A DNA stretch of 64,000 bases from Alphaproteobacteria bacterium (lineage in GTDB: Bacteria > Pseudomonadota > Alphaproteobacteria > Micavibrionales > Micavibrionaceae), in assembly GCA_009995045.1 (NCBI GenBank), contig JAACQG010000007.1, positions 85,849-149,848 of the forward strand. Reading direction: 5' to 3'. Numbering within the stretch: position 1 is the first letter of the stretch; every line of letters starts with the position of its first letter. The notes under the pieces were generated by a model. That model did not search any database and had not been told where the DNA came from. It saw only the letters and a program-made list of their open reading frames with translations. The position numbers were made by a program, and so were the translations under genes. Below are positions 8,906 through 18,146 of the stretch, one piece after another.

Positions 8906-10174
8906 ATGGTTGGTTTTGTTGAGAAAAACGGTGTTTTGCACTGTGATGATGTTGCCCTGCCCGTGATTGCCGCGGAGGTTGATACACCGGTGTATGTTTA
9001 TTCTGCGGCGCATATTCGTGCGCAATATGATGCGCTTGCGGGGGCGATGGTTAAGGCATTGCCGGAAACGCGTCAGCCGATGTTGTGTTATGCCTGCAAA
9101 GCCAATAGCAATCTTGCGGTGTTGAAAGTCTTACAAGCGCAAGGATCAGGGTTAGAAATTGTCTCCGAAGGTGAGCTTCATCGCGGTCTTGCCGCGGGAT
9201 TTGATGCGGGGCGCATTGTTGCAACCGGCGTTGGTAAGCAAGATAGCGAGATTGCGGTCTGTCTTGATAAGGGGATTCATCAATTTAATGTGGAATCCCT
9301 GCCTGAGCTTGAGAATATACAAGCGATTGCGGCGCAGATGGATAAGAGCGCGGATGTTGTTTTTCGCCTCAACCCGAATGTGAGCGGCGGTGGACACCAT
9401 AAGATTTCTACTGGGCGTGCGCGTGATAAATTCGGCATTTCGGTTGAGCGTATATTCGAGGCCTTCGAGATGGCGCAGGGCATGAGCCATATCAACGCGC
9501 TTGGTCTTTCCATGCATATCGGATCACAGGTCAGCACGGTTGAAACATTTGAAGATGCGTTTAAGAAGTTAGCGGGGATTGTGACTGATATCCGCGCGGC
9601 GGGGCATGAGATTACGCGGCTTGATATCGGCGGCGGCTTTCCGATCATTTATAATGAAGAGGATTTGCTCGATTTTGATGCCTATGCGAACTGGGTGAAT
9701 GAGATTATCGAACCATTGGGCACAGAGATCATCATGGAGCCCGGGCGTTATCTTGTTGGCAATGGCGGCGCGTTATTGACCGAGGTTTTGTATGTGAAGG
9801 AAACGAGCGATCGTGACTTTTTGGTGATTGATGCGGCGATGAATGATTTGATTCGCCCTACCCTTTATGATGCTTATCACGGCATAGAAGCAGTTGAAAA
9901 TCGCGATGCGCAAGAGCGTGTCTATGACGTGGTTGGGCCAATTTGCGAGACCGGCGATACATTCAGCCAAGAGCGCAGCCTGCCGGAGATGGCGCGCGGT
10001 GATTTGGCGGTGATTAAATCTGCGGGGGCTTATGGGTTTTGCATGGCGTCGAATTATAACACGCGCCCGCTGCCCGCCGAGGTGCTCGTTGATGGTGATC
10101 AATTCACAGTTATCCGCAAGCGTCAGACCTATCAAGAGATAATAGATAAAGACATTATACCTGAGTGGTTGTAG
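8906..10174 (+). CDS. lysA: Diaminopimelate decarboxylase
   Basis: PLP enzyme that decarboxylates meso-diaminopimelate to lysine, the last step of the DAP route. The 422-residue length is standard. The PLP lysine is K65 in CYACKANSN, the glycine-rich phosphate loop is DIGGGFPI, and EPGRYLVGNGG and GPICETGDTF supply substrate and dimer contacts. It forms a two-gene unit with the lipoprotein gene just upstream; the TIGR02302 gene starts 12 bp downstream. Confidence 0.97.
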   Translation: MVGFVEKNGVLHCDDVALPVIAAEVDTPVYVYSAAHIRAQYDALAGAMVKALPETRQPMLCYACKANSNLAVLKVLQAQGSGLEIVSEGELHRGLAAGFDAGRIVATGVGKQDSEIAVCLDKGIHQFNVESLPELENIQAIAAQMDKSADVVFRLNPNVSGGGHHKISTGRARDKFGISVERIFEAFEMAQGMSHINALGLSMHIGSQVSTVETFEDAFKKLAGIVTDIRAAGHEITRLDIGGGFPIIYNEEDLLDFDAYANWVNEIIEPLGTEIIMEPGRYLVGNGGALLTEVLYVKETSDRDFLVIDAAMNDLIRPTLYDAYHGIEAVENRDAQERVYDVVGPICETGDTFSQERSLPEMARGDLAVIKSAGAYGFCMASNYNTRPLPAEVLVDGDQFTVIRKRQTYQEIIDKDIIPEWL

Positions 10175-10186
10175 ACTTTCGCTATT

Positions 10187-12685
10187 GTGAAAAATCAAAC
10201 AGACATACGCGTATCCGGCCTAAGGATTTTCAGTTTTGGGGTTATTGCGTTTGAACGCTTTAGCGTTTGTTTTTGGCGTGCGATTTCTTGGTGCTTGGCG
10301 TTTTTGGCGCTGTGGCTTTTTGCTCTGCCTGCGGCGTTTGGGACGATTGTGAGCGTGATTACGCTGATCGTGTTTATTCTTGGCCTTTCCTATTTCTTTT
10401 ATAATGATGTTTTTGCCTTTCGCCTGCCCTCTCTCGCGGAGGTGGATCGGCGCATTGAACGGGATAGCGGCGTTAAGAACCGCCCGCTTACGGGTGTTTA
10501 TGATCATTTGGCGAATGATGATGCGGGGGCTACGCGTGACATGTGGTTACGCTCGCGTGAGGTTTTGCGGCGGCTTTTGCCTGATTTGGGCGGTGCGAAA
10601 TTGCGGGGCGAATTGTCGGAGCGTGACCCCTATGCGATTCGGCTCTTTGCCTTTATGGCGTTTTTGATTGCGGTCATGGCGGCGGGGCCAGAGTGGTCGG
10701 TGCGTCTTCGTGACGGGGTGATGCCGATTTCGATCGGGCCAGAAAATGTGACTAAAGCGGATCGTTTTAATATCGTGATTACGCCGCCCGAATATACGGC
10801 GCTTCGCCAGATGATTTTGAATGACCACACGATTGACGGTGAAACGATTAACATTCCCCAAGGAAGCAGCGTTCACGCATTGGTCAATGGCGGGTTTGGC
10901 ACGCCGCGCATTGTGATGGGTGATGAGGAGCATTCCTTTGACAGCGCGTTTGAAGGCGTCATTGGGCGCAGTGATGGCGAGCTGATTATAAAACAGGGGT
11001 TTTTAACCCTGGGTGGATGGCCCTATACGATTGTAACGGATCAGGTTCCGAGCCTCTCATTGGTTGCGGACGCACCGAGTGTTTTGCCTGATGGCACATT
11101 TAGCGTCGGGGTTTCGGTGAAAGATGATTACGGGGTGCAATATCTGGAGATGGATATCGCGCTTGATCCGCTTGTTGAAGAGCCGCCGCCGATTGGCAGC
11201 GCGCAGATGGTGCAACGATCCGTGATTTCACCCGATGGAGAAGATTTTGAGCTTGCGCCCATCTATGATTTATCCGCGCATCCTTGGGCGGGTTTGCCGG
11301 TCACCATGACATTTAAAGCGATTGATGAGCTTGGTCAGGCGAGCAAACCGCAAGTGATGAAAGCGCAATTGCCAGAGCGGGCGTTTCAGCATCCAGTGGC
11401 TAAAACCTTGGCGGCGCTGCGCAAAGGCTTGATTTGGAACCCGACGGATCAGGCAACCTATGACAAAATTGCGTATGACGCCTTCGTTTTATCCACTGCG
11501 AAGGAGATGATTCATAATGATATTGTCGTTTACCTTGCGCTGAAATCCATGGCCTTGCGTTTGTCGTACAACACCCCGTCGATGGATATCACGCGCAGTG
11601 TTATGGATTTGATGTGGGATACGGCGTTGCGGGTTGAAGATGGTGATTTATCCCTTGCCGCCCGCAGATTACGCTACGCACAAGCCGCGCTGGAAAAGGC
11701 GTTGCAAGATCCGAATATGTCACAAGATGATATCGCGCAATTGATGCAGGAATTTCGTGAAGCGATGGGTGAATATCTGCAGGAAATGGCGCGGGAGATG
11801 CAAAAACGCATGGCCGATGGACAACAATTCCCGCAAATGCCCGATGCGATGAACAGCATGAACCAAGACGCGCTTGCTGATTTTCTCGATCAGATGGAAC
11901 AGGCGATGCGCGACGGCGACACAAAATCCGCGCAAGAGATGCTGTCGCAGATGCAGCGTTTAATGGATATGATGAACCCGTCTATGAGCGCGCAGATGCC
12001 ACAAGACATGAAGATGATGCAGCAAGGCATTAGCGATTTGCAAAAATTGATTGAAAAGCAAGAAGCGTTATTGGTGCAAACCGAAAAACAAGCCGATTTG
12101 ATGGATATGCTCAACGGGCTTGGGCTGAATGATCAGCGCAATCGCATTCCCGATGCGCAAAATGATGCCCCCCAAAATGCGCCGCCATTTGTGAACACGC
12201 AGGATAATCAGGTTGAGCAAGAGGCGTTGCGCTTTGTGCTGGGCAAATTGATGTTAGAGGCAAATGAAAAGATTGGCGAGATCCCCGAAAGCATGGGCCT
12301 CGCCGAGCAAGAGATGCGCGGATCATCAGAGGAATTGGGATATAACAATCCACTGGATGCGATGCCATATCAAATGCGAGCGCTTGATTATTTGAAGGAT
12401 TCGCAGGAGCAAATGGCGAAGCAATTACAAAAGCGCATGGTGCAAATGACGGGATTTATGTTGAGCTTTGGCAATCAAGGGATGAAGCGTGATCCGCTTG
12501 GGCGGCCAATGATGCCCGATGATGCTAATGGTGATCTGCCTGGTGGGGAGCGTGTGAAGATTCCTGATGAGGCGGAGCGTCGTCGTGTGCAGGAGATTTT
12601 GGAGCTTTTGCGGCGTCGTGCGGGGGATGGCTCTCGTCCGCGTGAGGAACGTGAGTATTATCGTCGCCTTCTGAAACGGTTTTAG
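10187..12685 (+). CDS. TIGR02302 / DUF4175 family membrane protein
   Basis: 832 residues. The N-terminus has two to three membrane helices (residues ~15-70) and another near 150-170. An extracytoplasmic beta-rich domain follows (PPEYTALRQMILNDHTIDG), and then a long helical region very rich in Met, Gln and Asp (about 500-640). The C-terminus, ending REEREYYRRLLKRF, is typical of this alphaproteobacterial family often found next to lysA. Function is unknown. Start is a GTG at 10187, 12 bp after lysA. The last 161 bp overlap the convergent zinc-ribbon gene, and the conserved ending argues this frame is real to its stop. Confidence 0.9.
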   Translation: MKNQTDIRVSGLRIFSFGVIAFERFSVCFWRAISWCLAFLALWLFALPAAFGTIVSVITLIVFILGLSYFFYNDVFAFRLPSLAEVDRRIERDSGVKNRPLTGVYDHLANDDAGATRDMWLRSREVLRRLLPDLGGAKLRGELSERDPYAIRLFAFMAFLIAVMAAGPEWSVRLRDGVMPISIGPENVTKADRFNIVITPPEYTALRQMILNDHTIDGETINIPQGSSVHALVNGGFGTPRIVMGDEEHSFDSAFEGVIGRSDGELIIKQGFLTLGGWPYTIVTDQVPSLSLVADAPSVLPDGTFSVGVSVKDDYGVQYLEMDIALDPLVEEPPPIGSAQMVQRSVISPDGEDFELAPIYDLSAHPWAGLPVTMTFKAIDELGQASKPQVMKAQLPERAFQHPVAKTLAALRKGLIWNPTDQATYDKIAYDAFVLSTAKEMIHNDIVVYLALKSMALRLSYNTPSMDITRSVMDLMWDTALRVEDGDLSLAARRLRYAQAALEKALQDPNMSQDDIAQLMQEFREAMGEYLQEMAREMQKRMADGQQFPQMPDAMNSMNQDALADFLDQMEQAMRDGDTKSAQEMLSQMQRLMDMMNPSMSAQMPQDMKMMQQGISDLQKLIEKQEALLVQTEKQADLMDMLNGLGLNDQRNRIPDAQNDAPQNAPPFVNTQDNQVEQEALRFVLGKLMLEANEKIGEIPESMGLAEQEMRGSSEELGYNNPLDAMPYQMRALDYLKDSQEQMAKQLQKRMVQMTGFMLSFGNQGMKRDPLGRPMMPDDANGDLPGGERVKIPDEAERRRVQEILELLRRRAGDGSRPREEREYYRRLLKRF

Positions 12686-13508
12686 CGTCATGCGTTGGCG
12701 TTGCGTGTGATTGCGCGTGAGATTGATCCGCCCCAACATCATGCGTTTCATCTGCATGTCCTTCGTCAGCGCCGTGTTCTTCCATCTTAGAGAGGTCAAC
12801 TTTCGGCGTTATCACAAAACGGATAGAGGCATCGAATACAGCGCTTGGCTCTTCGATGTCATATTCGGCTTTAATCGGCAACGTTTCTTCGGCGCTTAAA
12901 ATCTCTTTTGGCATACGGATGTAATGATATCCGATGGTCTCACCGCTTTCGGCGATCAATGTTACCTCAATCAGGGGCAGGATTGAATCTTTGGCGGTGA
13001 GGTTGATCACTTGCCCCGTCAGGGTGAATTTATCATTCGTCAAATTGCCGCGCATTTGATCAAAGACGATCCCCTCGCCCGGAACATCAACGCTCATGCC
13101 GATTGCCTGATAGAAGGCGATGGTTTTTGGCCATGTTTTCGTGATGGTGTTTTTCATGATTAAAACGGGTGCGGATAAAAAAATGAACATAGCGAGCGCA
13201 GAGATGATGATGAGCGCGAGGCTTGTTTGTGTTTTTTCTCTAGGCGCGCTGTCGTCTTCGGCGGCGTCAGCACCGCCATCAGGGATTGGTTTGACGGCAT
13301 TTGGGATGTCTTCCAGCCCATCATCGTCATCATCCTCAAAGCGCTCCTGACGATCACGCATTTCGATTTCCGCAATCAATTCATCGGGATCGGGCAGTTG
13401 CTGCCAGATTTCGCCGCAATTGGAGCATTTCACGCGTCGCCCTTCCGGCGCAAGAAGCGATGCCAGAAGATTAAAGCGAGATGCGCATTTGGGACAAGTC
13501 AGAATCAT
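12525..13508 (-). CDS. MJ0042-type zinc-ribbon protein with DUF3426 and His-rich tail
   Basis: 327 residues. The N-terminal zinc ribbon has two CxxC pairs (CPKC at 4-7, CSNC near 28-31). An acidic linker, one membrane helix (TSLALIIISALAMFIFLSAPVLI) and a DUF3426 domain of the FxxH type follow. The last ~85 residues are low-complexity and rich in His and Asp/Glu (HAQSHATPTHDAKT, PHQADHH). Most of this tail is read antisense to the end of the TIGR02302 gene. The His-rich tail could bind metal, or could simply reflect read-through after loss of an earlier stop. Confidence 0.85.
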   Translation of the reverse strand: MILTCPKCASRFNLLASLLAPEGRRVKCSNCGEIWQQLPDPDELIAEIEMRDRQERFEDDDDDGLEDIPNAVKPIPDGGADAAEDDSAPREKTQTSLALIIISALAMFIFLSAPVLIMKNTITKTWPKTIAFYQAIGMSVDVPGEGIVFDQMRGNLTNDKFTLTGQVINLTAKDSILPLIEVTLIAESGETIGYHYIRMPKEILSAEETLPIKAEYDIEEPSAVFDASIRFVITPKVDLSKMEEHGADEGHADETHDVGADQSHAQSHATPTHDAKTVSEGDDNTHVPHADESHPPHDAAKAPKSPAHDDAPPHQESSHAPHQADHH

Positions 13509-13595
13509 ATATGCTTTGTTTTTGATCTTAACGCGTTGAGTGTTTATTCTTTTTCTATTCTATCGGTAATAGCCTTCGGAAGGAAGTCCCATAAG

Positions 13596-14324
13596 ATGCT
13601 TAAATTAATCGCTTTTGTTGTTTTTATGATTGTGCTGATGCCCCTGCATGGTTTTGCGCAGGATAAAATATGTGAAGCGAGCAATCGCGAATGCATTTTT
13701 TCGGCGCTTATTCGTACCACTGGCAGCATTGAAAACCCGATTTGGCGCGATCAGAGCTATCGCGAGATTGCGAAATCCTTGGCGGCGGATGGGCGGTTTG
13801 ATGATGCGTTTGATGTCTGGGAAAAGATTGAAAACCCTGACACCAAGGCACTCACCATTCGCGGGATCGGCATGGCGGTCGCTGATTTTGAATTGCCTAA
13901 GGATCAATATGACGCCCTGTTTAAGGCGTTGCGGGCGCGTTCGGAAACCATTACACACCCGCCTTCTTATGCGATTGCCCTCACCTATATTGCAATGGCG
14001 CAGGCCTTTGCCAAGGATGATGAAGGGGCATGGGCTACGGCGGCGAGCATGGAAAATGAAGCGCTTCGCTATAAAGCCTATGGCGAGAGCGCAGAGATTC
14101 AGGCCGAGCGCGGCGATCTGGGCGCGGCGATGAAAAGCATTGGATACATTGAAAGCGCCGCTTTTCGTAACAAGGCGTATGCTTTAGTGTCAAAGTTACT
14201 GGCGGATCAAGCCATGTTTGATGAGGCGCTGCAGGCGGCGGTTCCTTTGGATAATGCGTATAAAAAGGCAAAAGCTTTGCAATATATTTTGGATCAGCAA
14301 GCGGCGCTGCAGAGCGAAAATTAA
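13596..14324 (+). CDS. Secreted helical-repeat (TPR-like) protein
   Basis: 242 residues starting MLKLIAFVVFMIVLMPLHGFA with a probable cleavage after GFA, so periplasmic. The mature part is alpha-helical repeats resembling TPR units (SYREIAKSLAADGRFDDAFDVWEKI; AYGESAEIQAERGDLGAAMKSIGYI). The ATG at 13596 has GGAAGGAAG nearby; the frame is open much further upstream but there it is antisense to the zinc-ribbon gene. It ends 3 bp before ftsE. I cannot name it; the location suggests a cell-envelope role. Confidence 0.78.
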   Translation: MLKLIAFVVFMIVLMPLHGFAQDKICEASNRECIFSALIRTTGSIENPIWRDQSYREIAKSLAADGRFDDAFDVWEKIENPDTKALTIRGIGMAVADFELPKDQYDALFKALRARSETITHPPSYAIALTYIAMAQAFAKDDEGAWATAASMENEALRYKAYGESAEIQAERGDLGAAMKSIGYIESAAFRNKAYALVSKLLADQAMFDEALQAAVPLDNAYKKAKALQYILDQQAALQSEN

Positions 14325-14327
14325 AAT

Positions 14328-15026
14328 ATGATAAGGTTTGAAAATATTGGGTTGCGATATGGTGTTGGGGATGAGGTCTTGCGGGATATCAACTTCAAAC
14401 TTGAACGTGGGTCTTTCAATTTTCTAACGGGACCTAGCGGCGCGGGGAAAACATCCTTGATGCGCCTTATGTATTTGGGGCGCACGCCAACACGCGGGTT
14501 GATTACGATGTTCGGCAAAAACATCAACGGCATGACCCGATCAGAGATTGGCATGATGCGTCAGAAAATCGGCGTGGTGTTTCAGGAATTTCGCCTGTTG
14601 CCGCATTTATCGGTGTTTGACAATGTCGCCCTGCCCCTGCGGATTACCGAAACGCCGGAAAAAGAAATTCAAAATAACGTGAATGAATTGCTCGATTGGG
14701 TTGGCCTTGGTGATCATAAAGATCAACTGCCCGAGACATTATCAGGCGGTCAGCAACAGCGTGTCGCGATTGCGCGTGCGGTAATTGCGCGTCCAAAACT
14801 CTTGCTTGCGGATGAGCCGACGGGGAATTTGGATGATACGATTGGTGTGCGTTTGATGAATTTGCTGGAGCAATTGAACCGCATGGGCACGACGATTGTG
14901 GTGGCAACGCATAACCAAGGTATGATGAACCAATTCGGCCATCCGCGCCTTATCCTTGAGCAAGGGCAATTGCATGTGCAGGAGCCGCAAACATGGATCC
15001 GCGATAAGATCGAAGGGGTTTATTAG
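14328..15026 (+). CDS. ftsE: Cell division ATP-binding protein FtsE
   Basis: ABC ATPase that pairs with FtsX to control peptidoglycan hydrolases at the septum. The 232 residues hold Walker A GPSGAGKTS (35-43), signature LSGGQ (138-142) and Walker B LLLADEP (158-164). The last residues extend slightly beyond the E. coli protein. The ftsX gene begins 2 bp downstream, which fixes the identity as FtsE rather than a LolD-type ATPase. Confidence 0.96.
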   Translation: MIRFENIGLRYGVGDEVLRDINFKLERGSFNFLTGPSGAGKTSLMRLMYLGRTPTRGLITMFGKNINGMTRSEIGMMRQKIGVVFQEFRLLPHLSVFDNVALPLRITETPEKEIQNNVNELLDWVGLGDHKDQLPETLSGGQQQRVAIARAVIARPKLLLADEPTGNLDDTIGVRLMNLLEQLNRMGTTIVVATHNQGMMNQFGHPRLILEQGQLHVQEPQTWIRDKIEGVY

Positions 15027-15028
15027 CG

Positions 15029-15934
15029 ATGGCAAAGTCGGTGCAAAGCTTTACCCAGAAAGCGGGGGGACGCTATGATTTGCCGCTTAATCGCAGCGGG
15101 AATGGGCGTTTTATTATTCTGCTGATCACGATGATGACATTTTTGGCGGTGCTTGCGATATCGGCATCCTTTGCGCTGAGCGGTGTTGCGGCGAAATGGT
15201 CGACGGGGTTGGAAAATAAGCTAACGATTGAGATTCCGGCGGGTGAAACGGATGTTTCTGCGTTAAAAGTTGAGGTTAAGAAAAAACTGGATAGCATTGA
15301 TAATATTTCAAAAATTGATGTTATGAGTGATGACGCGATTGCAGCGTTGGTTGCGCCATGGCTGGGTGCGGATTTTGCATTGGAAGAGGTTCCTATGCCT
15401 GCGTTGATCGCGGTGGAAACAAAGGAGAATACCCGTGCCTTTATCGACAAGCTGCAAAAAGATTTGTCGGAGATTAATTCCGCTATCATCGTGGATGCAC
15501 ATGAGGAATGGCTGGAGGATTTTCTACGGATGATTGGCGCGCTGAAATTTGGCGCGATGTTTGTTAGCCTTGTGATCGCGGCGACGGCGATTGTTGCGAT
15601 TACGGGGATTATCCGCGCGCGGATGTCCGAACACCGCCCCGATGTTGAACTGCTTCATTTAATGGGCGCGAGCGATGCCTATATTGCAGGGCAATTTCAG
15701 CGTTATGCGCTTCGGCTTGGCTTGCTGGGCGGGGCGTTTGGTTTGTTTGCGGGGGCGCTTGGCCTTGCGATATTTAGTGTTGGCATCAATGCGGGGGATA
15801 GTGATTTATTCCCCTCCCTTCGCCTCAGCGGTTTGGCGATATTTGTCTTATTTTGTTTGCCGTTTGTCTCTTGCGCGCTTTGTAGCACGACAGCGAAAAT
15901 TACAGTCTTGCGCAGTCTGGCGCGGATGCCGTAA
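15029..15934 (+). CDS. ftsX: Cell division protein FtsX
   Basis: Membrane partner of FtsE. The 301 residues show four helices: one near 28-52 and three in the C-terminal half (about 172-195, 225-250, 270-290). A periplasmic domain lies between helices 1 and 2 (LENKLTIEIPAGETDVSALKV). The segment RARMSEHRPDVELLHLMGASDAYIAGQFQ is characteristic of FtsX. It is directly downstream of ftsE and followed 11 bp later by the YdcF-like gene. Confidence 0.95.
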   Translation: MAKSVQSFTQKAGGRYDLPLNRSGNGRFIILLITMMTFLAVLAISASFALSGVAAKWSTGLENKLTIEIPAGETDVSALKVEVKKKLDSIDNISKIDVMSDDAIAALVAPWLGADFALEEVPMPALIAVETKENTRAFIDKLQKDLSEINSAIIVDAHEEWLEDFLRMIGALKFGAMFVSLVIAATAIVAITGIIRARMSEHRPDVELLHLMGASDAYIAGQFQRYALRLGLLGGAFGLFAGALGLAIFSVGINAGDSDLFPSLRLSGLAIFVLFCLPFVSCALCSTTAKITVLRSLARMP

Positions 15935-15945
15935 AAAGAGATACC

Positions 15946-16515
15946 ATGACCAAGACACGCTTACTCACTTTCTGCTTTTTTACCCTGCCAATGGTTTGGG
16001 TGATCGGGCTTGTGGTGTTTGCAATGGTCAGCTTATCGGCCAGCCCACAAAAGCCAGCGCAGACGACGGATGCGATTGTGGTTTTAACCGGCGGGCAAAA
16101 CCGCATTGATCAGGGTTTGATCTTATTCGCGCAAGGCAAGGCGAGTAATTTATTCATCAGCGGCGTGCATCCCGATGTGAAAAAATATGACATCACCAAA
16201 CGATGGGCGGGCGAGACATCGCTGCCCCCCTGTTGTATTTCACTGGGCAAACACGCGACCTCTACAATCGAAAATGCGAGCGAGACAGCCGAGTGGGCCG
16301 CCGAGCATGACATTAAAAGCATACGGCTTGTGACGTCGAATTATCACATGGCGCGGGCAAAATTGGAATTATCCGCAGCAATGCCTAATGTGCGCATCAT
16401 CACAAACCCGATCCAGCAAGATGATCTTGATACGTCAGAGCGCCGAATTTGGCGGTTGATGTTTAGCGAATATCATAAATTCTTGCTGCGTTATGTTCAG
16501 ATTTTATTCACGTGA
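15946..16515 (+). CDS. YdcF / DUF218 family protein
   Basis: 189 residues with one N-terminal membrane helix (8-32) and a DUF218 domain containing AIVVLTGGQNRIDQGLILFAQGKA, LFISGVH and VTSNYHMARAKLEL. DUF218 proteins include ElyC and SanA, implicated in envelope integrity; the exact reaction is unknown. The TGA stop overlaps the ATG of plsC (TGATG), so translation is probably coupled. Confidence 0.88.
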   Translation: MTKTRLLTFCFFTLPMVWVIGLVVFAMVSLSASPQKPAQTTDAIVVLTGGQNRIDQGLILFAQGKASNLFISGVHPDVKKYDITKRWAGETSLPPCCISLGKHATSTIENASETAEWAAEHDIKSIRLVTSNYHMARAKLELSAAMPNVRIITNPIQQDDLDTSERRIWRLMFSEYHKFLLRYVQILFT

Positions 16516-17264
16516 TGCCTTATATGAAACGCAATTATATTCGCTCTCTCCTTTATAACATCCTGTTCTTTGGCTTGACGGCGGCGGCATGTGTGCTGTG
16601 CTTGCCTGCGCTTTTGTTGCCGCGTAAATTGGCGATGGGTGTTGTATGGGCGTTTGTCGGATGTAATGCCGTGCTTGAGCGATGGGTGTTGAATTTGCGA
16701 TATGAGGTACGCGGCGCGGAGCATTTGCCCAAAAGCGGATCATATATTGTCGCGGCGAAACATCAATCAGCCTATGAGACGATGAAGCTGCATATTTTGT
16801 TTAGAGATCCGGCGATTATCCTTAAAAAAGAGCTATTGAGCGTGCCGCTTTGGGGGTGGTATTTGGCGAAAAGTGATGTGATTGCGATTGATCGCTCGTC
16901 CCGCAAATCTGCGGTAGAATCGATCCGCGCGGGGGCTGTTCATATGAAAGAGATGGGCCGTCCGATTGTGATCTTCCCACAAGGGACTCGGGTTTACCCC
17001 GACACCACCACAAAAGAAAAACCCTATAAGATTGGCGTGGCACGCGTGCAGGAGGCAACAGGATTGCCGATTATTCCTATGGCGATGAATGCGGGGGTTT
17101 ACTGGCCACGCAATGCATTTTGGAAATCGAGCGGCACGGTTATATTTGAATTTTTACCGCCGATTGAGGTTGGCATGGCACATGGTGCGTTGATTGCGCA
17201 GCTTGAAAATGATATCGAAGAGCATTCAAACGCATTGATGGAAGAGGCTAAGACTCATGGCTGA
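16515..17264 (+). CDS. plsC: 1-acyl-sn-glycerol-3-phosphate acyltransferase
   Basis: Transfers the second acyl chain to lysophosphatidic acid at the inner membrane. The 249 residues include an N-terminal membrane helix, the catalytic box KHQSAYE (an HX4E form of the usual HX4D, common in related proteins) and the glycerol-phosphate binding box FPQGTR, in place of FPEGTR. I chose the ATG at 16515, which overlaps the upstream stop; a GTG one codon earlier is also possible. The 3' end overlaps the DUF2125 gene by 8 bp. Confidence 0.92.
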   Translation: MPYMKRNYIRSLLYNILFFGLTAAACVLCLPALLLPRKLAMGVVWAFVGCNAVLERWVLNLRYEVRGAEHLPKSGSYIVAAKHQSAYETMKLHILFRDPAIILKKELLSVPLWGWYLAKSDVIAIDRSSRKSAVESIRAGAVHMKEMGRPIVIFPQGTRVYPDTTTKEKPYKIGVARVQEATGLPIIPMAMNAGVYWPRNAFWKSSGTVIFEFLPPIEVGMAHGALIAQLENDIEEHSNALMEEAKTHG

Positions 17265-18015
17265 AGCGAATAAAAAGAATAAAGGCATTATTGTCGGCAT
17301 CGTCATTGTCGTTGCCCTGTTGATTGGCGGTTATAGCTATTATTGGTTTGAGGTCGCGGAGGCCGCCAAAGAATCGTATATGCGCGAGCTATCAAAAATT
17401 GCGAATGACGCGGAGATTAGCGCGCCGATCGTTTCTGGCTATCCGGGGAAAATGGTTATTCGTAAAGACGTTGAGCAAATCGCCAGTGATATGGGCACGC
17501 TTGAGGTTATGGACATTGAGGCGAAAAGCTGGCCATTTCCCAATGCCGCGATTACGATTGAAACGGGTGAGATACGCTTGCGCAGCTCCATGTGGCTTGA
17601 GGGGTTATCCTTTGACAGCTTTGACGCAGTGATGCGGGTTACACCAAGCCGTGTGTTGTTTGAAGACAGCGCCCTGAAGCAGCGTGATTTTGAAGCAAAA
17701 GTGACGGGCAGCGTTGATATTTCAGATCCTGACGTGATTATTCCTGATTTAATCGTCACCCTTTCCAATCATCAGGATTTTCTTGCTGTGCTTGTCGATT
17801 CAGGGATTATCGAAGAACAGGCCGCAACATTTCTCGGCTTCGGGTTATCGGCATTTATGAACCAAGATACGGGAAAGATAGAAGTTCCGATTTATGCGCG
17901 TAATGGCATGATCAATCTCGGCCCCTTGCCGATTTTGCAATTGCCTACTGATCGCGGCGCGCAAGCGGGCGATACGCCTAAACGTATAAAGCCGACTGTT
18001 TCTCCTGAGGAATAG
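17257..18015 (+). CDS. DUF2125-like secreted or membrane-anchored protein
   Basis: 252 residues with a single N-terminal helix (GIIVGIVIVVALLIGGYSYYW) that is either an anchor or an uncleaved signal. A beta-rich periplasmic domain follows, with SGYPGKMVIR resembling the GYPxR motif of DUF2125, and then repeated short strands. It overlaps plsC by 8 bp. In alphaproteobacteria DUF2125 genes often lie near tyrA, as here. No function is established. Family assignment is by overall pattern and context, so only moderately firm. Confidence 0.7.
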   Translation: MAEANKKNKGIIVGIVIVVALLIGGYSYYWFEVAEAAKESYMRELSKIANDAEISAPIVSGYPGKMVIRKDVEQIASDMGTLEVMDIEAKSWPFPNAAITIETGEIRLRSSMWLEGLSFDSFDAVMRVTPSRVLFEDSALKQRDFEAKVTGSVDISDPDVIIPDLIVTLSNHQDFLAVLVDSGIIEEQAATFLGFGLSAFMNQDTGKIEVPIYARNGMINLGPLPILQLPTDRGAQAGDTPKRIKPTVSPEE

Positions 18016-18046
18016 TATTCTTTTTATAATTGGCCAACATAAAATC

Positions 18047-18134
18047 GTGATTGCGAGGCGGCGGAGTTAATGAAGTAATCATGCAATGAAAATTTCACTA
18101 GATTGCCACGCTCCCTTTGGTCCACGCGCAATGA
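18047..18134. repeat. Dispersed palindromic element, copy 1 (full)
   Basis: An 88-bp imperfect inverted repeat between the convergent DUF2125 and tyrA genes. The left arm starts GTGATTGCGAGGCGG and ends GTAATC; the right arm starts GATTGCCACG and ends GCGCAATGA. The arms can fold into a long hairpin. It belongs to the widespread class with the form TCATTGCGAG...GCAATC / GATTGC...CTCGCAATGA. Related copies in this window are at 43181-43259 (inside a gene) and 53634-53660 (one arm). Confidence 0.8.
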
Positions 18135-18146
18135 AAAAAAGTGGGA

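Noticed and set aside
13227-13595. Longer N-terminus for the secreted helical-repeat protein at 13596
   Set aside because: The upstream extension is antisense to the zinc-ribbon gene and would destroy a clear signal peptide that begins right after a ribosome-binding site.
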